From the NCBI GenBank assembly GCA_021793335.1, contig JAJYSW010000008.1, positions 1-28,298 on the forward strand: 28,298 bases of DNA, in the 5' to 3' direction. The position numbers were made by a program, and so were the translations under genes. Shown in pieces: positions 1 through 7,810 of this stretch (within the stretch, counting starts at the first letter, position 1; every line of letters starts with the position of its first letter). The DNA is from Actinomycetes bacterium (lineage in GTDB: Bacteria > Actinomycetota > Actinomycetes > Mycobacteriales > Micromonosporaceae). A model generated the notes under the pieces. It did not search any database and was not told where the DNA came from. It saw only the letters and a program-made list of their open reading frames with translations.

Positions 1-2
1 AG

Positions 3-476
3 GCGGTCAACGACGTTTACGGTTTCGTACGCGGCGACGAATTCATCAGAGGTCTGGCCGCATGCGTCTACGCCGCGGCGGGCGACGCGGGCGCCGCCCC
101 GGTCTTCCTCGGCCACGTCGGCGGCGACGATTTCACGATCCTGTGCGCTCCCGAGCACGCCCGCCCCGTCACCGAGTTCCTCAACGAACGCTTCGCCGAC
201 CGCGTGCGTCAGCTGTGCGACCCGATCGACGTCGAGCGAGGCTACATCGAGCACTCCGACCGCTCGCGGCGCGTCACCCGCTCGCGCCTGCCCACCCTCT
301 CGATCGGAGTCGCCCTGTCGACCCATCGGCGGTTCACCGACGCCCACGAGGCGGTCGCCGAGGCCACGGCCCTCAAGAGCATCGCGAAATCACACGCCGG
401 TTCCTATACCGCCTTCCCCGAGGGCCGAATTCCGAGTGTCGGGCGCCGCCCCGTCTTCTGGTCCGAGGAGCGTTGA
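3..476 (+). CDS. GGDEF-domain protein, C-terminal part (5' truncated by window)
   Basis: The reading frame is open from the window edge, so the start lies outside; 157 residues are visible. The first residues (ND-YG-x3-GDEF) fit the early GGDEF-fold helix (usual form NDxxGHxxGD), and the signature loop reads GHVGGDDF at about residues 41-48, a GGDDF variant of GGDEF. LSIGVAL further on matches the conserved LSIGVA strand of diguanylate cyclases. GGDEF domains make cyclic di-GMP from two GTP, or bind GTP or c-di-GMP when degenerate. The GHxGGDDF form is typical of GGDEF domains at the C-terminus of EAL/CBS multi-domain proteins, so a regulatory rather than catalytic role is possible. No partner domains are visible. 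It ends 327 bp before ribE, with a riboswitch between, so it is a separate transcription unit. Confidence 0.75.
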   Translation, partial: AVNDVYGFVRGDEFIRGLAACVYAAAGDAGAAPVFLGHVGGDDFTILCAPEHARPVTEFLNERFADRVRQLCDPIDVERGYIEHSDRSRRVTRSRLPTLSIGVALSTHRRFTDAHEAVAEATALKSIAKSHAGSYTAFPEGRIPSVGRRPVFWSEER

Positions 477-554
477 GACGCCGCTCGGACCACCGCGGGC
501 GCGACGCGAATGAGACAACGCTCACGGAATAGCGACCACGCTCGGGGGCCGTGG

Positions 555-560
555 CACAAT
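555..560 (+). promoter_or_regulatory. Putative -10 box for the rib operon
   Basis: CACAAT lies about 14 nt before the 5' strand of the riboswitch P1 stem. The same hexamer is found in the -10 position before other genes here (21439-21444; minus strand 23366-23361). No convincing -35 box is visible. Confidence 0.35.
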
Positions 561-573
561 TTGGGGTAACGAA

Positions 574-717
574 CGCGTGTCAGCGGGGTCGGTGAAATTC
601 CGAACCGGCGGTGAGCGGCCATTGCCGCGAGTCCGCGACCCGTCCGCATCCAGCGGACGGTTGACCTGGTGAGAATCCAGGACCGACGGTCAAAGTCCGG
701 ATGGGAGCGGGCACGTC
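574..717 (+). promoter_or_regulatory. FMN riboswitch (RFN element)
   Basis: The conserved RFN blocks appear in order: GGGGTCGGTGAAATTCCGAACC (split here as positions 585-606), the GGCGGT junction, AGTCCGCGACCC (630-641), CCTGGTGAGAATCCAGG (665-681), then CCGACGGT-x-AAAGTCCGGATGGGAG up to 707. P1 pairs 576-581 with 710-715. The element binds FMN. In actinobacteria it usually controls translation initiation, and the hairpin just downstream (759-793) supports that here. It precedes ribE and so should shut down riboflavin synthesis when FMN is high. Confidence 0.95.
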
Positions 718-758
718 GCGGAGTCCGGGACCCGGGCCGCCGCGCGCTCTTCCCTCGA

Positions 759-793
759 CCCCGCCTGCGTGCATCACCACCAGCAGGTAGGGG
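759..793 (+). promoter_or_regulatory. Shine-Dalgarno sequestering hairpin of the FMN riboswitch
   Basis: CCCCGCCTGC (759-768) pairs with GCAGGT-A-GGGG (783-793) with one bulged A and one G-U pair; the loop is 14 nt. The 3' arm contains the G-rich ribosome binding site (786-795) that serves the ribE ATG at 804. Formation of this stem would hide the site, which fits a translational OFF switch. Confidence 0.65.
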
Positions 794-803
794 GGTCCAT
801 CCG

Positions 804-1427
804 ATGTTCACCGGTATCGTCGAGGAACTCGGCGAAGTCGTCGCGACGGGCGAGACGAGCCTGTCCGTCCGCGGTCCGCTCGTCACCGCCGACGTGTCCT
901 ACGGCGACTCGATCGCCGTCGACGGCGTCTGCCTCACCGTCGTCGCCGCCGAAGGCGACGTCTTCACCGCCGATGTGATGGCCGAGACCCGCCGCCGCAC
1001 CGCCATCGGCGGACTCGTCGTCGGCGACCGGGTCAACCTCGAACGCGCCGCGACCCCCACCACCCGCCTCGGCGGCCACCTCGTGCAGGGCCACGTCGAC
1101 GGCGTCGGCGAGATCATCGCCCGCAAGCCCGCCGACGAATGGGAGGAAGTCGTCTTCCGCCTGCCGGCCGCTCTGACCAGGTACGTCGTCGAGAAGGGCT
1201 CGATCGCCGTCGACGGTGTTTCGTTGACCGTCGCCGCGATCGACGGCGACGAGTTCACCGTCGGCCTCATCCCCGCCACCCTCGAAGCGACCACCTTGGG
1301 TCGCAAGCAAGTCGGCGACCAAGTCCACCTTGAGACCGATGTGATCGCCAAACACACCGAGAAACTCCTCCAAGCGGCCGGGTCAATCGACGGTCCGCAC
1401 GTTCTCCGAGACGGGAGCCCCCGATGA
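804..1427 (+). CDS. ribE: Riboflavin synthase alpha chain
   Basis: The 207-residue protein converts two 6,7-dimethyl-8-ribityllumazine molecules to riboflavin plus the pyrimidinedione. It opens with MFTGIVEELG, the invariant N-terminus of the family, and shows the internal duplication of two lumazine-binding barrels: SIAVDGVCLTV in the first half and SIAVDGVSLTV in the second, with GGHLVQGHVDG at the junction. Its length is normal for the family (about 200). The ATG at 804 is chosen over in-frame codons back to 669 because those lie inside the riboswitch, and a G-rich site precedes 804. The stop overlaps the ribBA start in an ATGA, so the two are translationally coupled. No ribD is visible in this operon. 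Confidence 0.96.
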   Translation: MFTGIVEELGEVVATGETSLSVRGPLVTADVSYGDSIAVDGVCLTVVAAEGDVFTADVMAETRRRTAIGGLVVGDRVNLERAATPTTRLGGHLVQGHVDGVGEIIARKPADEWEEVVFRLPAALTRYVVEKGSIAVDGVSLTVAAIDGDEFTVGLIPATLEATTLGRKQVGDQVHLETDVIAKHTEKLLQAAGSIDGPHVLRDGSPR

Positions 1428-2677
1428 ACGACATTCGACTGGACGGCATCGAAGCGGCGCTCGCCGACATCGCGGCCGGCCGACCCGTCATCGTCGCAGA
1501 CGACGCCGACCGCGAGAACGAAGGCGACATCGTCTTCGCCGCCGAGGACGCCACACCCGAACTGCTGGCCCTGACCATCCGGTACACCGGCGGCTACATC
1601 TGCGTGGCCATGCCCGGTGCGATCGCGGACCGGCTCGAACTGCCCCCGGCGCACCACACCAACCAGGACCACAAGGGCACCGCCTTCGCGGTCTCGGTCG
1701 ACGCCCGCAACGGGGTCACCACCGGCATCTCGGCCGCCGACCGCGCCCGGACCATCCGGGTGCTCGGCGACCCCAAGGCCGCCGCGGGCGACCTCAACCG
1801 TCCCGGTCACGTCGTTCCGCTACGGGCCCGCGACGGCGGCGTGCTCGTCAGGCGCGGCCACACCGAGGCCGCCGTCGACCTCACTCGCCTCGCCGGGAAG
1901 TCCCCGGTCGGTGCGATCTCCGAGCTGATGAACGACGACGGCACCATGATGCGCTTGCCCGAGCTGCGTGCCTTCGCCGACGAACACGGTCTCAAACTCG
2001 TCACCGTCGCCGACCTCGCCGCCTGGCGACGGCGCACCGAGACCCACGTCAAGCGCCTCGCCGAGACCCGCCTGCCACTGGAGGCCGGGGAGTTCACCGC
2101 CGTCGGCTATCGCGCCGTCTACGGCGACGATGAGCACGTCGCCCTCGTCAAGGGCGATATCGGCGACGGTCTGGACGTCCTCGTCCGCGTCCACTCCGAG
2201 TGCCTCACCGGCGACGCCTTCGGATCGCTGCGCTGTGATTGCGGGCCGCAGTTCCAGGCCGCGCTGCGGGCCGTCGAGGCCGAGGGCCGCGGCGTCGTCC
2301 TCTACATGCGCGGCCACGAGGGCCGCGGCATCGGTCTGGTCCATAAGCTCCAGGCGTACCAGCTCCAGGACAAGGGCCGCGATACCGTCGACGCCAACCT
2401 CGAATTGGGACTGCCCGCCGACGCCCGCGATTGGGCGACCGGCGCGCAGATCCTCACCGACCTCGGCATCAAGTCGCTGCGCCTGCTGACCAACAACCCC
2501 GATAAGCGCGCGGGCATCGAAGGCCATGGCCTGGACGTTCTCGACCGGGTCGCCCTCCCGACCAGCACCACGCCGGACAACATCGCCTACCTGACGGCCA
2601 AGCGCGACCGCATGGGACACCTGTTGGAGGACCTGCCGCCGCTCGTGCCCGTCCAGACCGCCGAGGAGGCCGCCTGA
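1424..2677 (+). CDS. ribBA: Bifunctional DHBP synthase / GTP cyclohydrolase II
   Basis: The 417-residue fusion supplies both precursors for lumazine. The N-terminal half (about 1-205) is 3,4-dihydroxy-2-butanone 4-phosphate synthase, with the acidic active loop DDADRENEGD at residues 26-35 and RRGHTEAAVDL near 142. The C-terminal half is GTP cyclohydrolase II, with zinc ligands Cys260, Cys271 and Cys273 in SECLTGD...CDCG and the GTP-binding MRGHEGRGIG loop. All key residues of both activities are present, so both should work. The length matches usual actinobacterial RibBA (about 400-420). It overlaps ribE by 4 nt and is followed by ribH after 2 nt. Confidence 0.96.
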   Translation: MNDIRLDGIEAALADIAAGRPVIVADDADRENEGDIVFAAEDATPELLALTIRYTGGYICVAMPGAIADRLELPPAHHTNQDHKGTAFAVSVDARNGVTTGISAADRARTIRVLGDPKAAAGDLNRPGHVVPLRARDGGVLVRRGHTEAAVDLTRLAGKSPVGAISELMNDDGTMMRLPELRAFADEHGLKLVTVADLAAWRRRTETHVKRLAETRLPLEAGEFTAVGYRAVYGDDEHVALVKGDIGDGLDVLVRVHSECLTGDAFGSLRCDCGPQFQAALRAVEAEGRGVVLYMRGHEGRGIGLVHKLQAYQLQDKGRDTVDANLELGLPADARDWATGAQILTDLGIKSLRLLTNNPDKRAGIEGHGLDVLDRVALPTSTTPDNIAYLTAKRDRMGHLLEDLPPLVPVQTAEEAA

Positions 2678-2679
2678 CC

Positions 2680-3150
2680 ATGGCAGGACATGGAGCACCC
2701 GAGAACGCCGTCCCCGATGCCACGGGGTTGACTCTGGGCATCGCCGTCACAAGCTGGAACGCCGAACTGGTCGACCAGATGCTCGCCCGTGCCCGGGTCG
2801 CGGCCGCCGAGGCGAAGTGCGCCGAGCCGGTGGTGCTGCGCGTGGCGGGCGCGGTCGAGCTGCCGATCGCCGCCCAGGCCCTGGCCCGCCGTTTCGATGC
2901 GGTGGTCGCCCTCGGCGTCGTCGTCCGCGGCGGCACCGCCCACTTCGAATACGTGTGCAAATCCGTCACCGAGGGGCTCACCCGCGTGGCGCTTGACGAG
3001 TCGACGCCGGTGGCGCAGGGCGTTCTGACCGTCGACGACCTCGGCCAGGCCGTCGCCCGGGCGGGTTATCCCGACTCAGCCGAGGACAAGGGCTACGAGG
3101 CGGTGGTCGCGGCGCTCGGGGCGGCACTGGCCGTCCGCTCGCTGTCTTGA
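2680..3150 (+). CDS. ribH: 6,7-dimethyl-8-ribityllumazine synthase
   Basis: The 156-residue enzyme condenses the RibA and RibB products to lumazine, the substrate of RibE, and normally forms icosahedral or pentameric shells. Visible family signatures are SWNAELVDQML near the N-terminus, VAGAVELP (usual form PGxxELP), and VALGVVVRGGTAHFEYVC, with the catalytic His in GTAHF. GVLTVDDLGQAVARAG matches the C-terminal signature. V-A-G replaces the common V/P-G-S/A start of the substrate loop, a mild deviation. The ATG is 2 nt after the ribBA stop, making this the last gene of the rib operon before the hairpin at 3160-3230. Confidence 0.94.
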   Translation: MAGHGAPENAVPDATGLTLGIAVTSWNAELVDQMLARARVAAAEAKCAEPVVLRVAGAVELPIAAQALARRFDAVVALGVVVRGGTAHFEYVCKSVTEGLTRVALDESTPVAQGVLTVDDLGQAVARAGYPDSAEDKGYEAVVAALGAALAVRSLS

Positions 3151-3159
3151 CGCCGTTCG

Positions 3160-3230
3160 CCACCGCGAATGCCCGCCGCGAACTGCCGGGGTCGTGTTCC
3201 CCGGGGGTTCGCGGCGGGCATTCGCGGTGG
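3160..3230. terminator. Very long perfect hairpin after ribH
   Basis: A 24-nt arm (3160-3183) is perfectly complementary to 3207-3230. Inside it, CCGGGG (3186-3191) pairs with CCCCGG (3199-3204), leaving a 7-nt loop; only TG/GG at 3184-3185 and 3205-3206 are unpaired. No U-tract follows. It starts 9 nt after the ribH stop and most likely ends the rib transcript, but it is much longer than a typical terminator. Confidence 0.6.
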
Positions 3231-3551
3231 GCTTCGCCGACGACGCCCCGCACCGCCGGTGAAGCGAGGTCGTTTGGGCGGTTAACGACCCTTTTCGAGC
3301 TGTTACTCCCACTTGGGGTCGATGTTGGCCGCTGTGGCGGGACATCCTTGATAGCGCTGATCAAAGCCAAGAAAAAGGTGTGATCTACGTCGCAGCGTGG
3401 TGGAGTTGGCCCGAAACATGTGGCGGAATCATCACTCTGTGTGCAGAGCCGCCGGCCGGGCCGGCGCGAGCCCATCACGGCGATGGGCCGAGCGGATATT
3501 CCACTCAGGAGCGGCCTGGCGGCGGAGACGACTCAGAGGTGGGAGGAAGCT
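3231..3551 (+). promoter_or_regulatory. Leader region of the GT4/debranching operon
   Basis: No gene is supported here. The stretch is locally AT-richer (3280-3380) and holds a near-palindrome TTGAT-AGCGCT-G-ATCAA at 3348-3364, which resembles LacI-family operators. Further on, GC-rich hairpins occur at 3451-3465 (GCCGGCC/GGCCGGC) and 3470-3488 (GCCCATC/GATGGGC). They would fall in the 5' leader of the next gene. A Shine-Dalgarno GGGAGGA (3541-3547) precedes the GTG at 3552. No known riboswitch class is recognised. Confidence 0.35.
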
Positions 3552-4853
3552 GTGTTCACAGGCATTCGCGAGCTGACGGCCGACGAGGATACACGAGAGG
3601 TGCGCGGCGCAAACGACCACGTCACGGGAGACATCGACAAGCGGCCGCTGCGGGTGGCGATGGTGGTGCCGCCGTACTTCTCGATTCCGCCCGGAGGCTA
3701 CGGCGGCGTCGAATCCGTCGTGGCCGATCTGACCGACGCCCTGGTCGAACGTGGACACCACGTGACGCTGATCGGCGTCGGCGAGAACGGCACGAAGGCC
3801 GAACTCACCTCGGTCTGGCCCCGCCCCATCCCCGAACGACTGGGCGAGCCGATGCCCGAGATCCTCCAGGCGGCGCTGGCCCGCAATGCCATCCGCGACC
3901 TCGCCGCCGGTCCCGGCCTGGACGTCGTCCACGAGCACACCGGCGCGGGGCCGCTCAACGCGGTCGCCTACGCCGAATTGGGACTGCCCACCGTGGTCAC
4001 CATGCACGGGCCCGTCGACGAGGACCTGCACACGTTCTACAAGGCCGTGGGCAAAGAGATCGAGCTCGTCGCCATCAGCGAACGCCAGCGTGAACTCGCA
4101 CCGAGCCTCAACTGGGCCGGGATGGTGCACAACGCGATCGGCACCGACACCTTCCCGTTCCAACGCGACAAGGGACGGTACGCCCTGTTCCTGGGCCGTT
4201 TCCACCCGAATAAGGCCCCGCACCTGGCCCTGGAGGCGGCGCACGCCGCCGGGATGCCGCTGGTGCTCGCCGGCAAGTGCGCCGAAGCGATTGAGAAGGA
4301 CTACTTCGAACGCGAAGTCAAGCCGCGCTTGACCTCCGAAGACGTGGTCTTCGGCGAGGCCGACTCCCAGGACAAGCGGCGGCTGTTCGCCGAGGCGCGC
4401 TGCCTCCTGTTCCCCGTGCAGTGGGAAGAACCGTTCGGCATGGTTATGATCGAAGCCATGGCATGCGGTACACCGGTGGTCGCACTCCGTGGCGGAGCCG
4501 TCCCCGAGGTCGTCGTCGACGGCCGCACGGGCTACATCTGCGACGATCCGTCCGAACTCGCCGGTGCGCTGCGCCGACTCGACCGCATCGATCCCGAACA
4601 GTGCCGCCGACGCGTCGCCGAGCACTTCGACATCTCCGGTCTGGGCGCCGCCTACGAGGACGTCTACCGACGTGTCCTGCGCGGCAAACGGGCCGGTGTC
4701 GAATCGCAGAGCCGTCCGCGTCGCGGATACATCGACCTGGACGTCGGTCTCGACCGGCGCCACGGCCGCGAACGCCAGCCGGCGGCTCGCGGTTCCCGGG
4801 CGCCGCTGAGCAACCGCGTCGCCGACCGTCCTCGCTCAGCAGGAGCCGCATGA
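3552..4853 (+). CDS. GT4-family glycosyltransferase
   Basis: The 433-residue protein has the two-domain GT-B layout. The N-terminal acceptor domain carries MVVPPYFSIPPGGYGGVE near residues 35-52, with the Gly-rich loop that holds the donor phosphate. The C-terminal domain begins at about YALFLGRFHPNKAP and contains the retaining-enzyme E-x7-E motif in EEPFGMVMIEAMACGTPVV (about 291-309). The donor is probably a nucleotide sugar and the product an alpha-glucan or small glycoside, but neither can be read from sequence. The GTG at 3552 is chosen because GGAGG ends 6 nt before it; in-frame codons upstream have no such site. The last 55 residues are an Arg/Ser/Pro-rich tail beyond the fold. The stop overlaps the next ATG (ATGA), coupling it to a glucan debranching enzyme. 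Confidence 0.88.
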   Translation: MFTGIRELTADEDTREVRGANDHVTGDIDKRPLRVAMVVPPYFSIPPGGYGGVESVVADLTDALVERGHHVTLIGVGENGTKAELTSVWPRPIPERLGEPMPEILQAALARNAIRDLAAGPGLDVVHEHTGAGPLNAVAYAELGLPTVVTMHGPVDEDLHTFYKAVGKEIELVAISERQRELAPSLNWAGMVHNAIGTDTFPFQRDKGRYALFLGRFHPNKAPHLALEAAHAAGMPLVLAGKCAEAIEKDYFEREVKPRLTSEDVVFGEADSQDKRRLFAEARCLLFPVQWEEPFGMVMIEAMACGTPVVALRGGAVPEVVVDGRTGYICDDPSELAGALRRLDRIDPEQCRRRVAEHFDISGLGAAYEDVYRRVLRGKRAGVESQSRPRRGYIDLDVGLDRRHGRERQPAARGSRAPLSNRVADRPRSAGAA

Positions 4854-6994
4854 CCGCGAACAGCGATTCCGGGTCGGCCCGGCCTCAGGCGTTCAACACG
4901 ACTGAGCCGGTGCCGACCCAGGGCAATACCGAGGTGGTCACCCTCGTCGAGGGGGCCACCTTCTGCCTGTCCGACCGTAACGGCGATGTCACGCCGGGAG
5001 CCGCGCAGGGCCTGTTCGTGCGCGACGCCCGGGTGCTGTCGCGCTGGCAGCTGCACCTCGACGGGCGCCGCCTCCAACCATTGACCGTGCTCGGCATGGA
5101 CGCCTTCGCCGGGAAGTTCGTGCTGCGCCGCCCGCCCCAGCCGGGGAAGGCCGACAGCACGCTCCTGGTGATCCGAGAACGCCTCGTCGGCGACGGGCTG
5201 CGCGAGACGATCACCATCCAGAACCTCGGCCGCGAGGCCACCTCCTGCACGCTCACGCTCCTGATCGACGCCGACTTCGCCGATCTGTTCGCCGTCAAAG
5301 AGGGCCGTGTGTCCACAGGCGGATCCGACGGTGCCGCGAACGGCTCCGAACTGTGGCTGACGGCCCACTCGGACGTCGGACGCCAACTGCGCATCAGCGC
5401 CACGGCCGATCCCGACGCCACACCGGGCGCCCTGCGCTGGGAGGTCCTGGTCGGCCCGCGCGAACGGTGGACTTCGGAGATCGTGGCCGAACCGGTCGTC
5501 GCCGGCCGCAAGCTCACGCCGGGCTTCGAACGCGGCGAGCAGGTCGGCAGCAGCGCCGCGGCCCGCAAGATGCGCGCCTGGCGCCAGGGCAGCACGCCCA
5601 TCGAGGTCGACGACCTGCCCTCGGCGGCGGTGCTGGCCCAGACCGAGACCGACCTGGGTGCGCTCCAGATCGCCGACGAGCGCACCGGAACGCCGTTCGT
5701 GGCCGCGGGCGCGCCGTGGTTCATGACCCTGTTCGGTCGCGACAGCCTTCTGACGGCATGGATGGCGCTGCCGCTCGACACCTCTTTGGCGATGGGCACG
5801 CTCGAAATCCTGGCCGCCACACAGGGCCGGAGGGTGAACGCCTGCACCGAGGAGGAGCCCGGCCGGATTCTGCACGAGCTTCGGCTCGGCCCCGAGAGCA
5901 AGCACGCGCTCGGAGGCAACCACTATTACGGCAGTGTCGACGCCACGCCGCTGTTCGTGATGCTCCTGGTCGAGGCGTGGCGGTGGGGGGCCGACACCGA
6001 GGACATTCGGCGGCTGCTGCCGGCCGCCGATGCGGCGCTGGAATGGATCGAGCAGTACGGCGACCGCGACGGCGACGGATTCGTCGAATACCAGCGGGCC
6101 ACCGATCACGGCCTGGCCAACCAGGGCTGGAAGGACAGTTTCGACGCCATCAGTTTCGCCGACGGCACTCCCGGCATCACCCCCTTGGCGCTGTGCGAGG
6201 TCCAGGGGTATGTGTACGCGGCCTTGCAGGCGCGCGCCGAACTGGCCGAAGCGTTCGACGAACCGGAGACCGCGCAGCGCTGCCGGAATCGGGCGCGGCG
6301 GTTGCGCAGTGCTTTCGCCGAACAGTTCTGGCTGCCGGAACAGGGTTGGTACGCCTTGGCGCTGGACGGCGCCAAGCGGCCGGTGGATTCGCTCACCAGC
6401 AACACGGCGCACGCGCTGTGGACCGGTATCGCTGACGACCGGCACGCCGAGGAGCTGATCGCACGCCTTTCCACTGAGGATATGGATTCCGGTTACGGAC
6501 TTCGGACCATGTCCAAGGCGATGGCGGCCTACAACCCGATGAGCTACCACAACGGGTCGGTCTGGCCGCACGACACCGCGATCGCCACCGCGGGGCTCCT
6601 GCGCTACGCCCACTTGCCGGGAGCGGTCGATCTCGCGCACCGGCTGCTGGGCGGCCTGCTCGATGCCGCGACCGCGTTCGGCGACCGGTTGCCGGAACTG
6701 TTCTGCGGTTTCGACCGGGGGCAGTTCTCGCCGCCGCTGCCGTATCCGTCGTCGTGCTCGCCGCAGGCGTGGGCCGCCGCCACGCCACTGCTGCTGGTGC
6801 GATCGACCCTCGGCCTGGAGCCGCACGTGCCGCGGCGCACGCTGCGGATATCGCCGCACCTGCCCGAGCGGTGGGGCCGGCTCTCCATGCCGGAGTTGCG
6901 GCTTGGAACGGCCAAAGTCCAGATCACCGCCGAAGGCTCCCAGGCCGACGTCCACGGGCTGCCGTCGGACTGGACGCTGGACCACCTTCGCTGA
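4850..6994 (+). CDS. Amylo-alpha-1,6-glucosidase-type glycogen debranching enzyme
   Basis: The 714-residue protein begins with a GDE_N-bis-like beta domain (about 25-235; TFCLSDRNGD, GLFVRDARVLS) and continues into an (alpha/alpha)6 glucosidase domain. Landmarks in that barrel are PWFMTLFGRDSLLTAW near 289-304, NQGWKDSFDAI near 423-433 with candidate catalytic acids, and HNGSVWPHDTAI near 566-577. Proteins of this architecture hydrolyse alpha-1,6-linked glucose in glycogen-like polymers. The start has AGGAG 4 nt upstream and overlaps the glycosyltransferase stop, so the pair probably builds and trims one glucan or osmolyte. The strong hairpin at 7025-7054 follows. No signal peptide is visible, so it is cytoplasmic. 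A long minus-strand open frame across it is a codon-bias shadow. Confidence 0.9.
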   Translation: MTANSDSGSARPQAFNTTEPVPTQGNTEVVTLVEGATFCLSDRNGDVTPGAAQGLFVRDARVLSRWQLHLDGRRLQPLTVLGMDAFAGKFVLRRPPQPGKADSTLLVIRERLVGDGLRETITIQNLGREATSCTLTLLIDADFADLFAVKEGRVSTGGSDGAANGSELWLTAHSDVGRQLRISATADPDATPGALRWEVLVGPRERWTSEIVAEPVVAGRKLTPGFERGEQVGSSAAARKMRAWRQGSTPIEVDDLPSAAVLAQTETDLGALQIADERTGTPFVAAGAPWFMTLFGRDSLLTAWMALPLDTSLAMGTLEILAATQGRRVNACTEEEPGRILHELRLGPESKHALGGNHYYGSVDATPLFVMLLVEAWRWGADTEDIRRLLPAADAALEWIEQYGDRDGDGFVEYQRATDHGLANQGWKDSFDAISFADGTPGITPLALCEVQGYVYAALQARAELAEAFDEPETAQRCRNRARRLRSAFAEQFWLPEQGWYALALDGAKRPVDSLTSNTAHALWTGIADDRHAEELIARLSTEDMDSGYGLRTMSKAMAAYNPMSYHNGSVWPHDTAIATAGLLRYAHLPGAVDLAHRLLGGLLDAATAFGDRLPELFCGFDRGQFSPPLPYPSSCSPQAWAAATPLLLVRSTLGLEPHVPRRTLRISPHLPERWGRLSMPELRLGTAKVQITAEGSQADVHGLPSDWTLDHLR

Positions 6995-7024
6995 GGGGCC
7001 GCGATCGGCCACTCACGTGCTCTC

Positions 7025-7054
7025 GGGCTCCCGGCACTCGACTGCCGGGAGCCC
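7025..7054. terminator. Hairpin terminator after the debranching gene
   Basis: GGGCTCCCGGCA (7025-7036) pairs perfectly with TGCCGGGAGCCC (7043-7054), with a 6-nt loop. It is followed by TTCG rather than a U-run. It sits 30 bp after the stop at 6994. Confidence 0.7.
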
Positions 7055-7097
7055 TTCGCGTGCAGTGGCCCCGGACACCGCACTCCGGGATTGGGCC

Positions 7098-7241
7098 AAG
7101 GACCCCGGGCGGGCGCCGTCGGGCCCGTTCGCTGTGTTCGCGGGGCTTCCCGATCCGGCACCGGCTCTGGGAGGCCCTCGGTCTTGCGTGCGGGCAGAGG
7201 GGCTCGGATACCACCTCGCTCCGAACCCTTGGACAGGCCTA
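7098..7241. repeat. Intergenic repeat, copy A
   Basis: This stretch is clearly homologous, in direct orientation, to 8363-8515. Shared blocks include CGCCGTCxGGCCCGTTC, GATCCGGCACCGGCTC, GGGAGGCCCTC and a right end reading CCTTGxACAGGC then CTA. The core can fold: GGCTTCCC (7144-7151) with GGGAGGCC (7169-7176), one G-U pair. The right edge runs into the TAG stop (7241-7239) of the minus-strand SRPBCC gene. It is non-coding as far as can be seen. Confidence 0.7.
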
Positions 7242-7679
7242 ATCGGCGGGGGGATCTTCCCGCCGTTGATCGCGCGTCCATGCCTGATCGTCCGTCGCCA
7301 CGGCGTGCGTCAGCGCGGCCACGGTCCGCTCCAGGCCGTCTTGGACCTCTCCGCCTTCGGCCTCTCGCACGCTGTGCAGACTGACCGTTATGCGGCTGCG
7401 GCCCGGGCTCAACTCGTCCACTTGCAGTTCACCGTGGTAGTCATCGGGGCCCTCGGCGCCCCACTCCAGTCGGCGTTCGGAAGTGTTCGGGCGAACCCAT
7501 GCCTCGCCCTCGACGTGCTTGCCGTGCACGTTCGCCTCGACGTGGACGCTCTCCCCGCCCTCGGGCTCGGCGGCCGTCATCTCCGGGAAATAGCGCGGCA
7601 GGTTCCGCGGTTCGGCGAGGAATTCGAACAGCGTGTCGGCGGCGATGTCGGCGTCCGCGGTGTGCGTGTACGTGGTCAT
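7239..7679 (-). CDS. SRPBCC-family protein (START/polyketide-cyclase fold)
   Basis: The 146-residue protein begins MTTYTHTADADIAADTLFEFLAEPRNLPRYFPEM, the usual opening of SRPBCC ligand-binding proteins: a beta strand, then helices around the LAEPxNLPxYFP motif. Later strands (LEWGAEGPDDYHGELQV, RSRITVSLHSV) fit the antiparallel sheet, and the tail is charged. These helix-grip proteins bind hydrophobic ligands; the ligand cannot be inferred. The start at 7679 is chosen for its AAGGGTGA site and its position at the fold's start; an upstream GTG/ATG extension would be a basic low-complexity stretch. It is divergent from a second SRPBCC gene at 7811. The stop is supplied at the edge of repeat copy A. 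Confidence 0.82.
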   Translation of the reverse strand: MTTYTHTADADIAADTLFEFLAEPRNLPRYFPEMTAAEPEGGESVHVEANVHGKHVEGEAWVRPNTSERRLEWGAEGPDDYHGELQVDELSPGRSRITVSLHSVREAEGGEVQDGLERTVAALTHAVATDDQAWTRDQRREDPPAD

Positions 7680-7810
7680 CGGTGCTTCACCCTTCTTCTT
7701 CGGACCGGCCCGTCGGGCGGCTCTTCCCGGCGGCGGTGTACGTCCTCGCCTCGGGGGTACCCGCGCGAGGAGGGGCAATGCACGTTCCGCTACGGGAAGG
7801 AGGAGGTGCG

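Noticed and set aside
3147..3383. 78-codon ORF overlapping the ribH stop
   Set aside because: Its first third is the palindromic hairpin and the rest shows no motif or ribosome site.
3420..3551. Longer N-terminus for the GT4 protein (start at 3420)
   Set aside because: It would run through hairpins and has no ribosome site, while GTG 3552 has GGAGG at good spacing.
4664..7012. A 782-codon minus-strand open frame over the debranching gene
   Set aside because: It is a GC-bias shadow of 4850-6994, whose product has clear family motifs; the antisense translation is repetitive Arg/Gly/Val-rich sequence.
6924..7281. Minus-strand peptide similarity (RASxSRCRI) between the two intergenic repeats, as a possible small protein family
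   Set aside because: The peptides are not frame-consistent over the full repeat, have no ribosome sites, and the similarity is explained by the DNA repeat and its stem.
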